DNA of 64,000 nucleotides from Gammaproteobacteria bacterium. Its GTDB lineage: Bacteria > Pseudomonadota > Gammaproteobacteria > Steroidobacterales > GCA-2729495. The notes under the pieces are model-generated. The model had not been told where the DNA came from. It made no database searches and worked only from the letters and a program-made list of their open reading frames with translations. Each line of letters starts with the position of its first letter. The stretch's first letter is position 1. The stretch is from assembly GCA_030583605.1 (NCBI GenBank), contig CP129466.1:682001-746000 (forward strand). Direction: 5' to 3'. Shown here piece after piece: positions 46,110-54,032 of the stretch. Both the position numbers and the translations under genes were made by a program.

Positions 46110-47420
46110 TCACACCAGATCGAAGCGCTCGGTATTGATCGAGGCCGACGGAACGCCCATGTCGAGCAGGGTTTTTTCCATAGCCACGATCATCGCCGGC
46201 GGGCCGCACACGAAGTAGCGATATCGCTGGAACCCACCGGGCAGGTGCCGGCGCAGTAGCGGTTCGTCGATGCGGCCGCGCTCGCCCGGCCAGTCGCCCG
46301 CCGGATGCTCGAACACGAATACCAGCCTCAGGTCGAGCCGGGCGCGCAGGGCATCGAGGTCCGCACCGCAAATGACCCGGCCGGGGTCGCGTGCCGCATA
46401 TATAAGGTGTACGGGGCGCCGGTCGCCCCGGTCAGCCAGGGTCAGGAGCAGCGAACGCATCGGCGCGATACCGATGCCGCCAGCGATGAGGACGAGCGTC
46501 GGAGCGGTGTCGGTCTCGTCCTGCAGGGTAAATGCGCCGAATGGGCCGTCGATCCAGAGGCGGTGGCCGGGTGCGAGTCCCGGGACCGTGTCACCAGACC
46601 AGTCACCGAGCGCCTTGACGGCGAACTCCAGTGCCCCCGCGGGTTGCGGCGCCGCTGAGCAGGCGATCGACACCGGGTGCTGCTGCGACCACAGGGGCGA
46701 GCGTCCGGTGATGAGCCAGGCAAACTGGCCCGGGAGAAACGTCAGGCCCGCATGGCCGACCGGGCGAACCCGCAGCAGCCGTGTGCCGCCGCCCGCCTCG
46801 TCGTTCGCAACGACTTCCCAGGGGCGGCGGTACATCTGTAACGGGCGGACGAGGCGGTAGCGCAGCGCCAGTACCACGAAGAGCGCAAGGCCGGCGAGGA
46901 GGAGCAGGCGCAGCGGCGGCGTCGCGGCGTACCCGCCGGCCAGTTGCGCATGCGCGAATGAGCCGCCGACGATTACCAGCGCCGCTCCCAGATGCACCGC
47001 CTGCCAGGTCTCGTAGCGCAGGCGCAGGCGCCTTCGCCCCACCGAACTGAGGACAATGAGGGCGAGTGCCCACAGGGCAATGGCGCCGCTGCGGGTGAGG
47101 GCGCTGCCGGCGAACGGACTCCAGGCCGAAGCCGGCATGCCGTATCCCGTGAACAGGAGGGGATGTGCGGTGGCAAGGGCGAGTGCGGTGATGCCCATCT
47201 GCCGGTGGAACTGCATCAACGTATCGGTGGGCAGGACGCTGCGGCCAGGGCGCAGGCGCGAGACCAGCGCGAACTGGATGAGCCCGAGCACGGTGGCGAT
47301 CAGGCCGAGCGCCACGCTCGCCTCGATGGGGAGCGGCCGTGGGGCGGGAAACGGGTCCGCAAAAAAAGCAACCGCGAGCGGCAGCAGCACGATCAGGACA
47401 TAGCCGGCGATCCAGGGCAT
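46110..47420 (-). CDS. Ferric-reductase-like membrane flavoprotein (FRE/NOX-type, FNR fold)
   Basis: 436 residues from ATG 47420 (frame opens at 47714). Residues about 1-205 form six membrane spans with heme-ligand-type His (HRQMGITALALATAHPLL, HLGAALVIVGGSFAHAQ), as in the ferric reductase transmembrane domain. The C-terminal half is FAD/NAD(P)H binding: FLPGQFAWLITG, WSQQHPVSIAC (FAD), IAGGIGIAPMRSLL (NAD) and YFVCGPPAMIVAME. It moves electrons from NAD(P)H through FAD and heme b to an acceptor. Divergent from the heme-copper genes. Confidence 0.87.
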   Translation of the reverse strand: MPWIAGYVLIVLLPLAVAFFADPFPAPRPLPIEASVALGLIATVLGLIQFALVSRLRPGRSVLPTDTLMQFHRQMGITALALATAHPLLFTGYGMPASAWSPFAGSALTRSGAIALWALALIVLSSVGRRRLRLRYETWQAVHLGAALVIVGGSFAHAQLAGGYAATPPLRLLLLAGLALFVVLALRYRLVRPLQMYRRPWEVVANDEAGGGTRLLRVRPVGHAGLTFLPGQFAWLITGRSPLWSQQHPVSIACSAAPQPAGALEFAVKALGDWSGDTVPGLAPGHRLWIDGPFGAFTLQDETDTAPTLVLIAGGIGIAPMRSLLLTLADRGDRRPVHLIYAARDPGRVICGADLDALRARLDLRLVFVFEHPAGDWPGERGRIDEPLLRRHLPGGFQRYRYFVCGPPAMIVAMEKTLLDMGVPSASINTERFDLV

Positions 47421-47638
47421 GGCGGGCGCCAGTCTACCGGCCCGGCGGGCTCCGTGGACGGCGACCCGTGCAGGCAAGGCGGTTGAGCGGCCGGTGGTCG
47501 GGTTCCACCTGCGTTGCCATCGCCCGGTCAGGACAGTGGCCGAAGCACGAGTCGCCGCAGCGGCACGCGCCGGGGGCGGGGCCAGCGCATCGTCCACCGA
47601 CGATTCACGGCATTCCAGCAGATCAGCGATGAACCATT

Positions 47639-47670
47639 TGTAAGTGCCGTGTAAGACCGAGACCTTACAC
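47639..47670. promoter_or_regulatory. TGTAAG direct repeats (11-bp period) plus inverted copy; candidate SARP operator
   Basis: TGTAAG occurs at 47639-47644 and 47650-47655, exactly 11 bp apart, and inverted (CTTACA) at 47664-47669. GTGTAAG (47649-47655) and CTTACAC (47664-47670) form a perfect 7-8-7 dyad. The site lies 34 bp before the cytochrome c/CuA gene and within the divergent promoter. SARP regulators are known to bind direct repeats with an 11-bp period, and a SARP-type regulator is encoded at 50924. Confidence 0.55.
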
Positions 47671-47703
47671 AGGGCGGCATTCCTTTTCCGCTGGAGCCTG
47701 TCG

Positions 47704-48663
47704 ATGCACAACATGCCGCTGGCCGCGCTGCTGGCCAGCTTCGCGCTGGCGGGAGTGGCACAGGCCGATACGCTGAGCGACGGTCATGCCGCTTTCGAGC
47801 AGAAGTGCGCCGCCTGCCACACCATCGGCGGCGGGGACCGCGTCGGGCCGGATCTGCACGGCGTGACGCAACGGCGCAGCGAAGAATGGCTGCTGCGTTT
47901 CGTCATGGCGCCTGACAAGATGATCGCAGCGGGCGACCCGGTCGCGACGCAGCTGGTCGAGCGCTACAACCGCATCATCATGCCCAACCTGGGGCTCGCC
48001 GAGGGCGAGGCCCGCGCCCTGCTGGCGTATATCGCCAGTGTCGTGGTGGAGCCGGCAGCCACCGCGCCCGCCGCACCCCTCGACCTGTCGCGGCCGGCAC
48101 TCGTGGCGCCGCAGTCGACGATTCTTGCGGCCTTTCTGGCGCTGACCGTCCTCATCGCGGTGGTCTTCGCCGGGGTGGCGCTCAGTACACGCGCGCCGGC
48201 CACGGTCGACGTGCACCGCGCCTACGGCCTGCGCAGGCTGTTCTTCGTGATCGCCGCGGTGGTGCTGGTGGCGCTGCTGGTGGCGACACTGCCGCGGACT
48301 CCGTACGCCGGTGTCGGGACGCGTGGCGACCGCGTCGTCTACGTGGCGGCCCGGCAGTTCGATTTCGTGTTCTCCGACGAACCGATCCTGAGCATCGCCG
48401 ACCTCGGCAGCGTGCCGAAGATCCAGCGCCTGGAGGTGCCGGCCGGCACGCTGGTCGAGTTCCGCGTCACCAGCCTCGACGTGAACCACGGCTTTGGCGT
48501 CTACGGCCCGGGGCGGCAGTTGCTTGCCCAGACGCAGGCCATGCCCGGCTATGTCAATCGTCTGCTGGTGAAGCTCGACGGGCCGGCGCAATACCAGGTG
48601 ATCTGCCTGGAGTACTGCGCGGCGGGGCATCACCACATGCAGTCGTCGTTCATCGCGAACTGA
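47704..48663 (+). CDS. Cytochrome c-CuA fusion, heme-copper subunit II (NorS-like candidate)
   Basis: 319 residues from ATG 47704 (frame opens at 47644). Signal peptide (1-21), then a c-type cytochrome: Cys35-Cys38-His39 (CAACH) and Met93 as probable sixth ligand; two membrane segments (about 138-160 and 178-196); then a CuA cupredoxin with His262, Cys301, Glu303, Cys305, His309 and Met312 (complete CuA set). The cytochrome is N-terminal to CuA, whereas caa3 oxidases have it at the C-terminus. It accepts electrons for the catalytic subunit encoded 20 bp downstream. Confidence 0.88.
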   Translation: MHNMPLAALLASFALAGVAQADTLSDGHAAFEQKCAACHTIGGGDRVGPDLHGVTQRRSEEWLLRFVMAPDKMIAAGDPVATQLVERYNRIIMPNLGLAEGEARALLAYIASVVVEPAATAPAAPLDLSRPALVAPQSTILAAFLALTVLIAVVFAGVALSTRAPATVDVHRAYGLRRLFFVIAAVVLVALLVATLPRTPYAGVGTRGDRVVYVAARQFDFVFSDEPILSIADLGSVPKIQRLEVPAGTLVEFRVTSLDVNHGFGVYGPGRQLLAQTQAMPGYVNRLLVKLDGPAQYQVICLEYCAAGHHHMQSSFIAN

Positions 48664-48683
48664 TCCGGCCTGGAGGAATCCTG

Positions 48684-50105
48684 ATGCGCACCGTTGCCAC
48701 GCAGACGCTGTACTGGATGGCGATTACTTTCGTCCTGTTCCCGGTCCTGATCGTGCTCGGTATTTACATGCGCACGGTGCAGTCCGGTGGTCTCCCGGGT
48801 CTCGAGCCATGGTTCTACGCCATGATGACCCTGCACGGCGTGGGGATGGCCGGTGTCTGGTACGTGGCATCCATGGCCTGCGTGGCCCACATGCTGCAGA
48901 AGTACGTCGCGCCTTCGCCGGCGGTCGGCCGTCTTGCGCTGATCGGTACCGTGGTCGGGGTGATCCTGCTGCTGGTGTGCATCTTGGCCGGGCGCTTCGC
49001 GGCGGGCTGGTACTTTCTCTACCCGCTGCCGTTCAAGGGTGAGTGGCCGGCCTGGTCGACGGTCGTGTACCTGGTGTCGCTCACCGTGCTCGGCGCCACC
49101 TGGCTGGTCTGGACGCTCGACCTGCTGCGCGCCATCGCCACGCGATTCACCCTGGGCGAAGCCCTCGGCTGGCACTACTTCTCGGGCCGGTCCGAGCCGG
49201 TATTGCCGCCGTCCGTGCTGATCAGCACCGTCAGCCTCATCGCCTCGGTCGCGACGCTCGTTGCGGCCGTGATCACACTCGCGCTGTTCTACCTGGAACT
49301 CCTCACCGGAGCGCCGAATGACGCGTTGCTCATGAAGAACCTGACGTTCTTCTTCGGCCACACGCTGGTCAACCTTTCGATGTACCTGGGCGTTGCGCTC
49401 GTCTATGAGGTGTTGCCGGAGTATGCCGGGCGTCCGTGGAAGACCAACAAGGTCGTGGTGGTGTCCTGGAACGCGGTGCTGGTGATCATTCTGGTCGCCT
49501 ACTTCCACCACCTCTACATGGATTTCGCCCAGCCGGGACTACTGCAGTACGTGGGGCAGGTGGCATCCTACGCGAGCGCGATTCCGGCCGCGGTGGTGAC
49601 GATCTTCGGCGCGTTGCTGCTGGTGTACCGCGCCCGCATGCACTGGAACCTGACGAGCATGCTCATGTTCCTCGGGCTGGCGGGCTGGGCAATCGGCGGT
49701 GTCGGGGCAGTGATCGACTCGACGATCAGCGCCAACCTGCGGCTGCACAACACGCTGTGGGTGCCGGCGCACTTCCACACGTACATGCTCGGCGGGCTCG
49801 TATTGCTGGTGGTCGGTTACTTCTACCACCTGTGCCAGCAGACGGCCGCCATCACCGAGCGGCTCGCCTGGCAGCGTTTGCTCGTGACCGTCCTGGTCGT
49901 GGGCGCCTACGGCTTCTTCCTTGCGTTCTATCTCTCCGGCGCCTGGTCGATCCCGCGACGCTTCGCGATCTATCCGGCGACGCTCGCCTACGGCTCGACG
50001 CTGGCGCGCCTCGGCGCCGCCTCCGCGGCGATATTCCTGCTCGGTTTCCTGCTGTATCTCGCGGAGATCGGGCGGCGCTGGTACAGAGCGGTCAAGGCGG
50101 CCTGA
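48684..50105 (+). CDS. Heme-copper catalytic subunit lacking the cross-linked Tyr; NorY (sNOR)-like
   Basis: 473 residues with about 12 membrane segments. Ligands visible: His51 (low-spin heme, LHGVGMAG), His226 (CuB), His275-His276 (CuB, YFHHLY), His363 (high-spin heme) and His365 (low-spin heme) in HNTLWVPAHFHTY. In B-type oxidases the CuB His is followed by PxVY, whose Tyr cross-links to His; here it is GHTLVN, with Asn230. Oxygen reduction normally needs that Tyr; NO reductases lack it. The order cyt c/CuA-catalytic-Sco equals norS-norY-senC of ammonia oxidisers. NO reductase is therefore favoured. Confidence 0.8.
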   Translation: MRTVATQTLYWMAITFVLFPVLIVLGIYMRTVQSGGLPGLEPWFYAMMTLHGVGMAGVWYVASMACVAHMLQKYVAPSPAVGRLALIGTVVGVILLLVCILAGRFAAGWYFLYPLPFKGEWPAWSTVVYLVSLTVLGATWLVWTLDLLRAIATRFTLGEALGWHYFSGRSEPVLPPSVLISTVSLIASVATLVAAVITLALFYLELLTGAPNDALLMKNLTFFFGHTLVNLSMYLGVALVYEVLPEYAGRPWKTNKVVVVSWNAVLVIILVAYFHHLYMDFAQPGLLQYVGQVASYASAIPAAVVTIFGALLLVYRARMHWNLTSMLMFLGLAGWAIGGVGAVIDSTISANLRLHNTLWVPAHFHTYMLGGLVLLVVGYFYHLCQQTAAITERLAWQRLLVTVLVVGAYGFFLAFYLSGAWSIPRRFAIYPATLAYGSTLARLGAASAAIFLLGFLLYLAEIGRRWYRAVKAA

Positions 50106-50106
50106 G

Positions 50107-50886
50107 GTGCGGCGCCGGCGGGTACGGTTGCTGGCGGCTTCGGTGCTGGCGCTTGCCGTGGCGGCGCATGCATCGGCAGCGCCGGCCGTCGGCGTTTCGC
50201 GTTTCGAGAGCCACCTGTCCGGCCGAAGCGTGCCGGATATTGCGCTGCGACTTGCCGATGGCCGGTCAATGCGCCTGTCAGAACTCGCGGCCGGCAAGCC
50301 GCTGCTCGTGACGTTCTTCTACCGTCGCTGCACGGGCGTGTGCGTGCCACTGCTCGAGTGGGTGCGCGAGAGCGCCCGCGGGGTGGGTGGCCTCGGCACC
50401 GACTACCGGGTGCTCGCACTCAGTTTCGACGACGCCGATACCGTCGCCGATGTGCGCGCGCAGGCGGCGGCACTGGGGCTGCTCGAGACTGCGGGCTGGT
50501 CTTTCGCTATAGCCGAGCGCGATGCGGTGGCGCGTATCGCCGGTGCGCTCGATTTCTGGTACCAGCCCGACCCTGTCACGCGCCAGTACGACCACCCGGC
50601 GCTGGTGGTGGCTCTGGATGGCGGGCGCGTCGTCGACGCGCTGCTCGTCAGTCCCGGCGGCAGCCAGCGGCTGCGGGGGATGGTTTCGGCCTTGCGCGGC
50701 ACGTTCATTCCGACCTACCCGTTGCCGCAGCAGACGCCGTTGCGGTGCCTGAGCTTCGACCCGGTAACCGGTGCCATGCGCATGGATTGGGGCATGCTCC
50801 TGCTGGTGTTCCCCGCGCTGGCCGCTGCGGCGGCGGTGAGCCTGCTGTTCGTTCCGGCGGCACGGCGCCGGCGGCAGTTCTGCTGA
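50107..50886 (+). CDS. senC: SCO1/SenC family copper chaperone
   Basis: 259 residues from GTG 50107, 1 bp after the catalytic-subunit stop. Signal-like N-terminus (RRRRVRLLAASVLALAVAAHASAAPA), then a thioredoxin-fold Sco domain with Cys75-Cys79 (CTGVC) and His163 (YDHPALVV), the copper ligands. Unusually a C-terminal membrane span (about 232-250) is present. It delivers copper to, or reduces, the CuA site of the subunit encoded two genes upstream. Third gene of a norSY-senC-like set. Confidence 0.88.
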   Translation: MRRRRVRLLAASVLALAVAAHASAAPAVGVSRFESHLSGRSVPDIALRLADGRSMRLSELAAGKPLLVTFFYRRCTGVCVPLLEWVRESARGVGGLGTDYRVLALSFDDADTVADVRAQAAALGLLETAGWSFAIAERDAVARIAGALDFWYQPDPVTRQYDHPALVVALDGGRVVDALLVSPGGSQRLRGMVSALRGTFIPTYPLPQQTPLRCLSFDPVTGAMRMDWGMLLLVFPALAAAAAVSLLFVPAARRRRQFC

Positions 50887-50923
50887 GCGGGAGCGATTCC
50901 AGCTGCGCCGCACAGCCGTCGCC

Positions 50924-52558
50924 TCAGTGCAACCGCTTCTCCAGGGCGCGGATCCGCGCCGGTGGCTCCATGTCGAGTTGCCGGCGCAAGGCCTCGCAGC
51001 AGCGTTCGTACTGCTGGCGCGCTTCGGTGATGCGACCGGCCGCCGTGAGTTCGCCGATCAGCAGTTCGTAGAGGTCGAGCGCCACCGGCTCGAAGGCGAG
51101 TGCGGCGCGCAGCGCCCAGATCGCTTCGTCGGTGTGGCCCCAGCGGATGCGGATGTCGGCGAGCGCGCGAACGGCGTCGAGGTAAAGATGTCGCAGCCGC
51201 ACGCGATGCGTCTCCAGCGATTCATCCTGGATGTCGTCGGCAAACAGGTTGCCGCGGTACAGGCGCACGGCATCCTCGAGCATGCCGAGCGCGCGCTCCG
51301 TGGCGCCTTCGCGCTGCGCGGTACGCGCGCCGGCGACGAAGTCGAGGAAGTCGAACAAGTCCACCGACTGCGGGGCGTCGACGTTGAGGAAGTAGTGATC
51401 GTCGCGGCAGATGACGTAGCCGGAGCAGCGTGGTCCGCGGGTCGATTCGAGCGTAGAGCGCAGGGCGTTGACCACGCCGTGCAGGCGGTTGGCGCCGGCG
51501 TCCGGCGGGGCGTCGGGCCAGAGCAGTTCCACCAGCCGGTCGCGGTGCAACGGCAGGCCGCGCCGGAGCACGAGTTGCTTGAGCAGTTGCAGCGCCTTGC
51601 GCCGCGGAAACGCCGCAGGCGGCAGCCGGCGCCCCTCATGGAAGACCTCGAAGGCGCCGAAGCAGCGGATCGCGAGTTGCGCCGAGGGGATGTCGGCGCT
51701 GCGCACCGGCAGGAAACGGCGCGGCACCGCGAGCGGAATGATCGGCCGGACTTCCTCGAGCACCCGCAGGCCCCACTGGATCGGCACTGAGCCGTCGCGC
51801 CAGCCGACACCGATATAGCCGAGCGGTCGGCCGCCATCCATCAGCGGCATACCGATGAATGAGCGGATGCCGCGCTGCTTGATCGCGCCGCGCACGAACA
51901 CCCGATCCTTCTGGACGCGGTTGGTGTACAGCGGTTTCTGCAGGAGCGTCACGGTGCCGGGGTACCCGGTGCCGAGCGGCATGTGCGTGCGTTCGAGGAA
52001 GGCGTCACGGTCGCGCCCCTCGCAATCGACCAGGAATACCTCCTTGCCGAAGGAGTCGAGCAGGAACAATTCGCAGTCGTCCGCGGCACAGATGCGCCGC
52101 AGCCCTTCGAGTGCGCTTTCGACCGAGCCGAGCCGCTCCGCGAGCGCGCCGCGAATCACCAGCCCCTCCAGGCGCGCGCTGCCAAAGCCGCCCGCCGTTA
52201 TATAAGAGAGCGGGAACCACACCAGCGCGCCGCGCGCCGGGCCGGCGAGCGGCAGCACCGCGCAGTTGCGGCTCGGGTGGGTGCCGGGAGACGCATCGTC
52301 TGCCATCGCGGGGTTGGCCGCGGGGCAGCGTGCACAGGACGGCCGCAGCCGCCCACGACCCCGGCCGGCGAGGATCTCCCAGCAGAACCGCCCGAGCGCC
52401 TGCCGGGAGGGCACGCCGAGCGCGCGCTCGGTGGCTTCGGGCCAGTCGCGGACGCGGAATTCCCCGTCCACCCAGAAGAACGGGCGGAACAGTTCGCGGC
52501 CGCGGTGTTCATCCAATGTCGGCACGGGCGCTCCGGCTGTCTCGCAGGCCGGTGCCAT
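50924..52558 (-). CDS. PAS-GAF-SARP (BTAD) transcriptional regulator
   Basis: 544 residues from ATG 52558 (frame opens at 52756). N-terminal PAS-like part (about 20-115) with Cys59, Cys75, Cys78 and Cys99, a cysteine set seen in PAS-LuxR proteins with the CW/YEIL...RP.C..C pattern; GAF domain (about 140-280); OmpR-type winged helix (about 297-390, starting IRCFGAFEVFHEGRRLP); bacterial transcriptional activator domain (about 395-544). A cofactor or redox sensor is plausible. Convergent with senC; likely regulator of the heme-copper operon. Confidence 0.82.
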   Translation of the reverse strand: MAPACETAGAPVPTLDEHRGRELFRPFFWVDGEFRVRDWPEATERALGVPSRQALGRFCWEILAGRGRGRLRPSCARCPAANPAMADDASPGTHPSRNCAVLPLAGPARGALVWFPLSYITAGGFGSARLEGLVIRGALAERLGSVESALEGLRRICAADDCELFLLDSFGKEVFLVDCEGRDRDAFLERTHMPLGTGYPGTVTLLQKPLYTNRVQKDRVFVRGAIKQRGIRSFIGMPLMDGGRPLGYIGVGWRDGSVPIQWGLRVLEEVRPIIPLAVPRRFLPVRSADIPSAQLAIRCFGAFEVFHEGRRLPPAAFPRRKALQLLKQLVLRRGLPLHRDRLVELLWPDAPPDAGANRLHGVVNALRSTLESTRGPRCSGYVICRDDHYFLNVDAPQSVDLFDFLDFVAGARTAQREGATERALGMLEDAVRLYRGNLFADDIQDESLETHRVRLRHLYLDAVRALADIRIRWGHTDEAIWALRAALAFEPVALDLYELLIGELTAAGRITEARQQYERCCEALRRQLDMEPPARIRALEKRLH

Positions 52559-52598
52559 TCTATGCCCGTACGGGGCCGCCGGGCGGCGTGCGTAACGT

Positions 52599-52964
52599 TT
52601 ATTGACCCGCCGCCAGCCACGCGCGGGCTGCGCCGAGTGACGCAGCCGGGAAGAACTCGATCGGAAACGGGCGCAGGCCACTCGAGGTGAACAGCAAGGC
52701 GAGATCGCGCCAGCGCTCCTCGGCGACGATCGCCATGCGGCCGATGCGCGCGTCATGGGTCTCCTGGAAGGAGAAGTCCTCCCACTGGCCGCCCTCTTCC
52801 CAGCCGTTGAAGTGCTCCGCGAGCACCAGGATATTGAATCGGCCGCGTGGGCCGACCGCGCTGACGGTCTGCTGCTGCGCCAGCCGCAATTCGGCCTGCG
52901 TCAGCCTGCCACTCACGCGCAGTGTCACAATCCCTGCATCGAAACCGGCGACCTCTGCCGTCAC
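52599..52964 (-). CDS. SpoIIAA-like STAS domain protein
   Basis: 121 residues from GTG 52964, which overlaps the stop of the upstream gene as GTGA. It has the SpoIIAA-like (COG/DUF3478 type) signatures VTLRVSGRLTQAEL and NILVLAEHFNGWEEGGQWEDFSF...ARIGRMAIVAEERW. The family folds like STAS proteins and is thought to bind hydrophobic ligands; function is unknown. Coupled to the exported protein gene upstream and lying 40 bp before the regulator on the same strand. Confidence 0.8.
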   Translation of the reverse strand: MTAEVAGFDAGIVTLRVSGRLTQAELRLAQQQTVSAVGPRGRFNILVLAEHFNGWEEGGQWEDFSFQETHDARIGRMAIVAEERWRDLALLFTSSGLRPFPIEFFPAASLGAARAWLAAGQ

Positions 52965-53410
52965 CGGGTTGCACCGGGTGGCTTGCCTGCGCCCGGCCGG
53001 GCGTCGGTTGCCGGTGCGGCCCGGCACTGTGCGAACACGACATAGGCGCCCTTGCGGTCACCGATCGCGATCGTCATGGCCCCGGTGGTCCGGTTGATGA
53101 GCGCGCTCCAGGCGAATTGCAGGTCGGTGCCCTGGAGCACGAGCGACTCGCGGTTGTTGGTCGTGTGCTGGATCGGGAGCAACGCGGTGCGGTAGGGCGA
53201 GCGGATGGTCTTGTTGGCGACGTCGATGCCGAGCACGGGCTTCTGGTCGCCTTCGGGCCGGAGTTGTTCGCACTGTTCCTTCCCGGGGAGGCAGTCGTGG
53301 CCGCCCGTCGCCGTGCACTCCAGGGGTACGGAGCCATCGAAGGTCTCGGCCAACGCGGCCGTGGTCATCGACATGGCCAGGGTGAGGACGAACAGACGAA
53401 GCGCGCGCAT
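52961..53410 (-). CDS. Small exported protein, unknown function (paralogue of 32521-32922)
   Basis: 149 residues with signal MRALRLFVLTLAMSMTTAALA. Mature part: Cys32, Cys40 and Cys47 at the N-terminus, then GIDVANKTIRSPYR, SLVLQGTDLQFAWSALI, and AYVVFAQC (final Cys). Layout equals that of the protein at 32521. The C-terminal 20 residues are Ala/Pro-rich. Translationally coupled to the STAS gene. Function unknown; it belongs to the group of genes next to the heme-copper cluster. Confidence 0.7.
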   Translation of the reverse strand: MRALRLFVLTLAMSMTTAALAETFDGSVPLECTATGGHDCLPGKEQCEQLRPEGDQKPVLGIDVANKTIRSPYRTALLPIQHTTNNRESLVLQGTDLQFAWSALINRTTGAMTIAIGDRKGAYVVFAQCRAAPATDARPGAGKPPGATR

Positions 53411-53633
53411 GAGGGACCTCCTGTTGTGGTCTGTCGCGTTGTCCGGGCAGATACGCCTTGCCGCGGATTATGCCACGCGGGTGCCACACCCGGCCCCTGC
53501 CTGGACTCAGAGTTCGTCCTTCGCACAGGTTGCCGCCCGGGCAGTGGCAGGAGCCGACTGACACTCAGCACCCTGAGGCCGGCGTACTCCTGATCCTCGG
53601 CGGAAATCAGGTGGTCGACTGCTCCGGCAGCGT

Positions 53634-54032
53634 TTACTCGGTCGTTTTTCCGTCGAATTCTTCGTCGTTGGCTTCCGCTTCTTCTTTCGTCTTTCTGACG
53701 ATCTGATCCTTGTGGTGCGGCGGGGTATAGATCGTGTACAGCTTCAGGTCTTCGGTCGATGACGTGTTGATCACGTTGTGTTTTGCGCCGGCCGGCACCA
53801 CCACGACGTCGCCGTCGCTCACGTTGTACCTGTTGCCGTCGATTTCGACCCGCCCGTTGCCGGCATCGAACCTGAAGAACTGGTCGTTCTCGTGGTGCGT
53901 TTCCAGGCCGATCTCTTCCTTCGGCTTCAGGCTCATCAGCACGAGCTGCAGATGTTTTCCGGTATAGAGCACCTTGCGGAAATTGTCATTTTCGATCGTG
54001 TCGTTCTCTATATTGGATTTGAAGCCTTTCAC
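53634..54032 (-). CDS. Cupin domain protein
   Basis: 132 residues. Cupin motif 1 is ETHHENDQFFRFDAGNGRVEIDG (His-His ... Glu/Gln), motif 2 VPAGAKHNVINTS. The metal set (HxHxxxxE with a late His) is partly preserved: H-H, and H in KHN. Ends with an acidic/Lys tail (KTKEEAEANDEEFDGKTTE). The coding sequence is noticeably more AT-rich than its neighbours, suggesting acquisition. It overlaps the preceding propeller gene by ATGA. Confidence 0.85.
   Translation of the reverse strand: MKGFKSNIENDTIENDNFRKVLYTGKHLQLVLMSLKPKEEIGLETHHENDQFFRFDAGNGRVEIDGNRYNVSDGDVVVVPAGAKHNVINTSSTEDLKLYTIYTPPHHKDQIVRKTKEEAEANDEEFDGKTTE

Noticed and set aside
48684..50105. Calling the catalytic subunit a plain ba3/cbb3 cytochrome oxidase
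   Set aside because: The cross-link Tyr position is Asn and there is no cbb3 partner (CcoO/CcoP); the Sco gene and the cyt c-CuA fusion fit sNOR better. Oxidase function is still not excluded.
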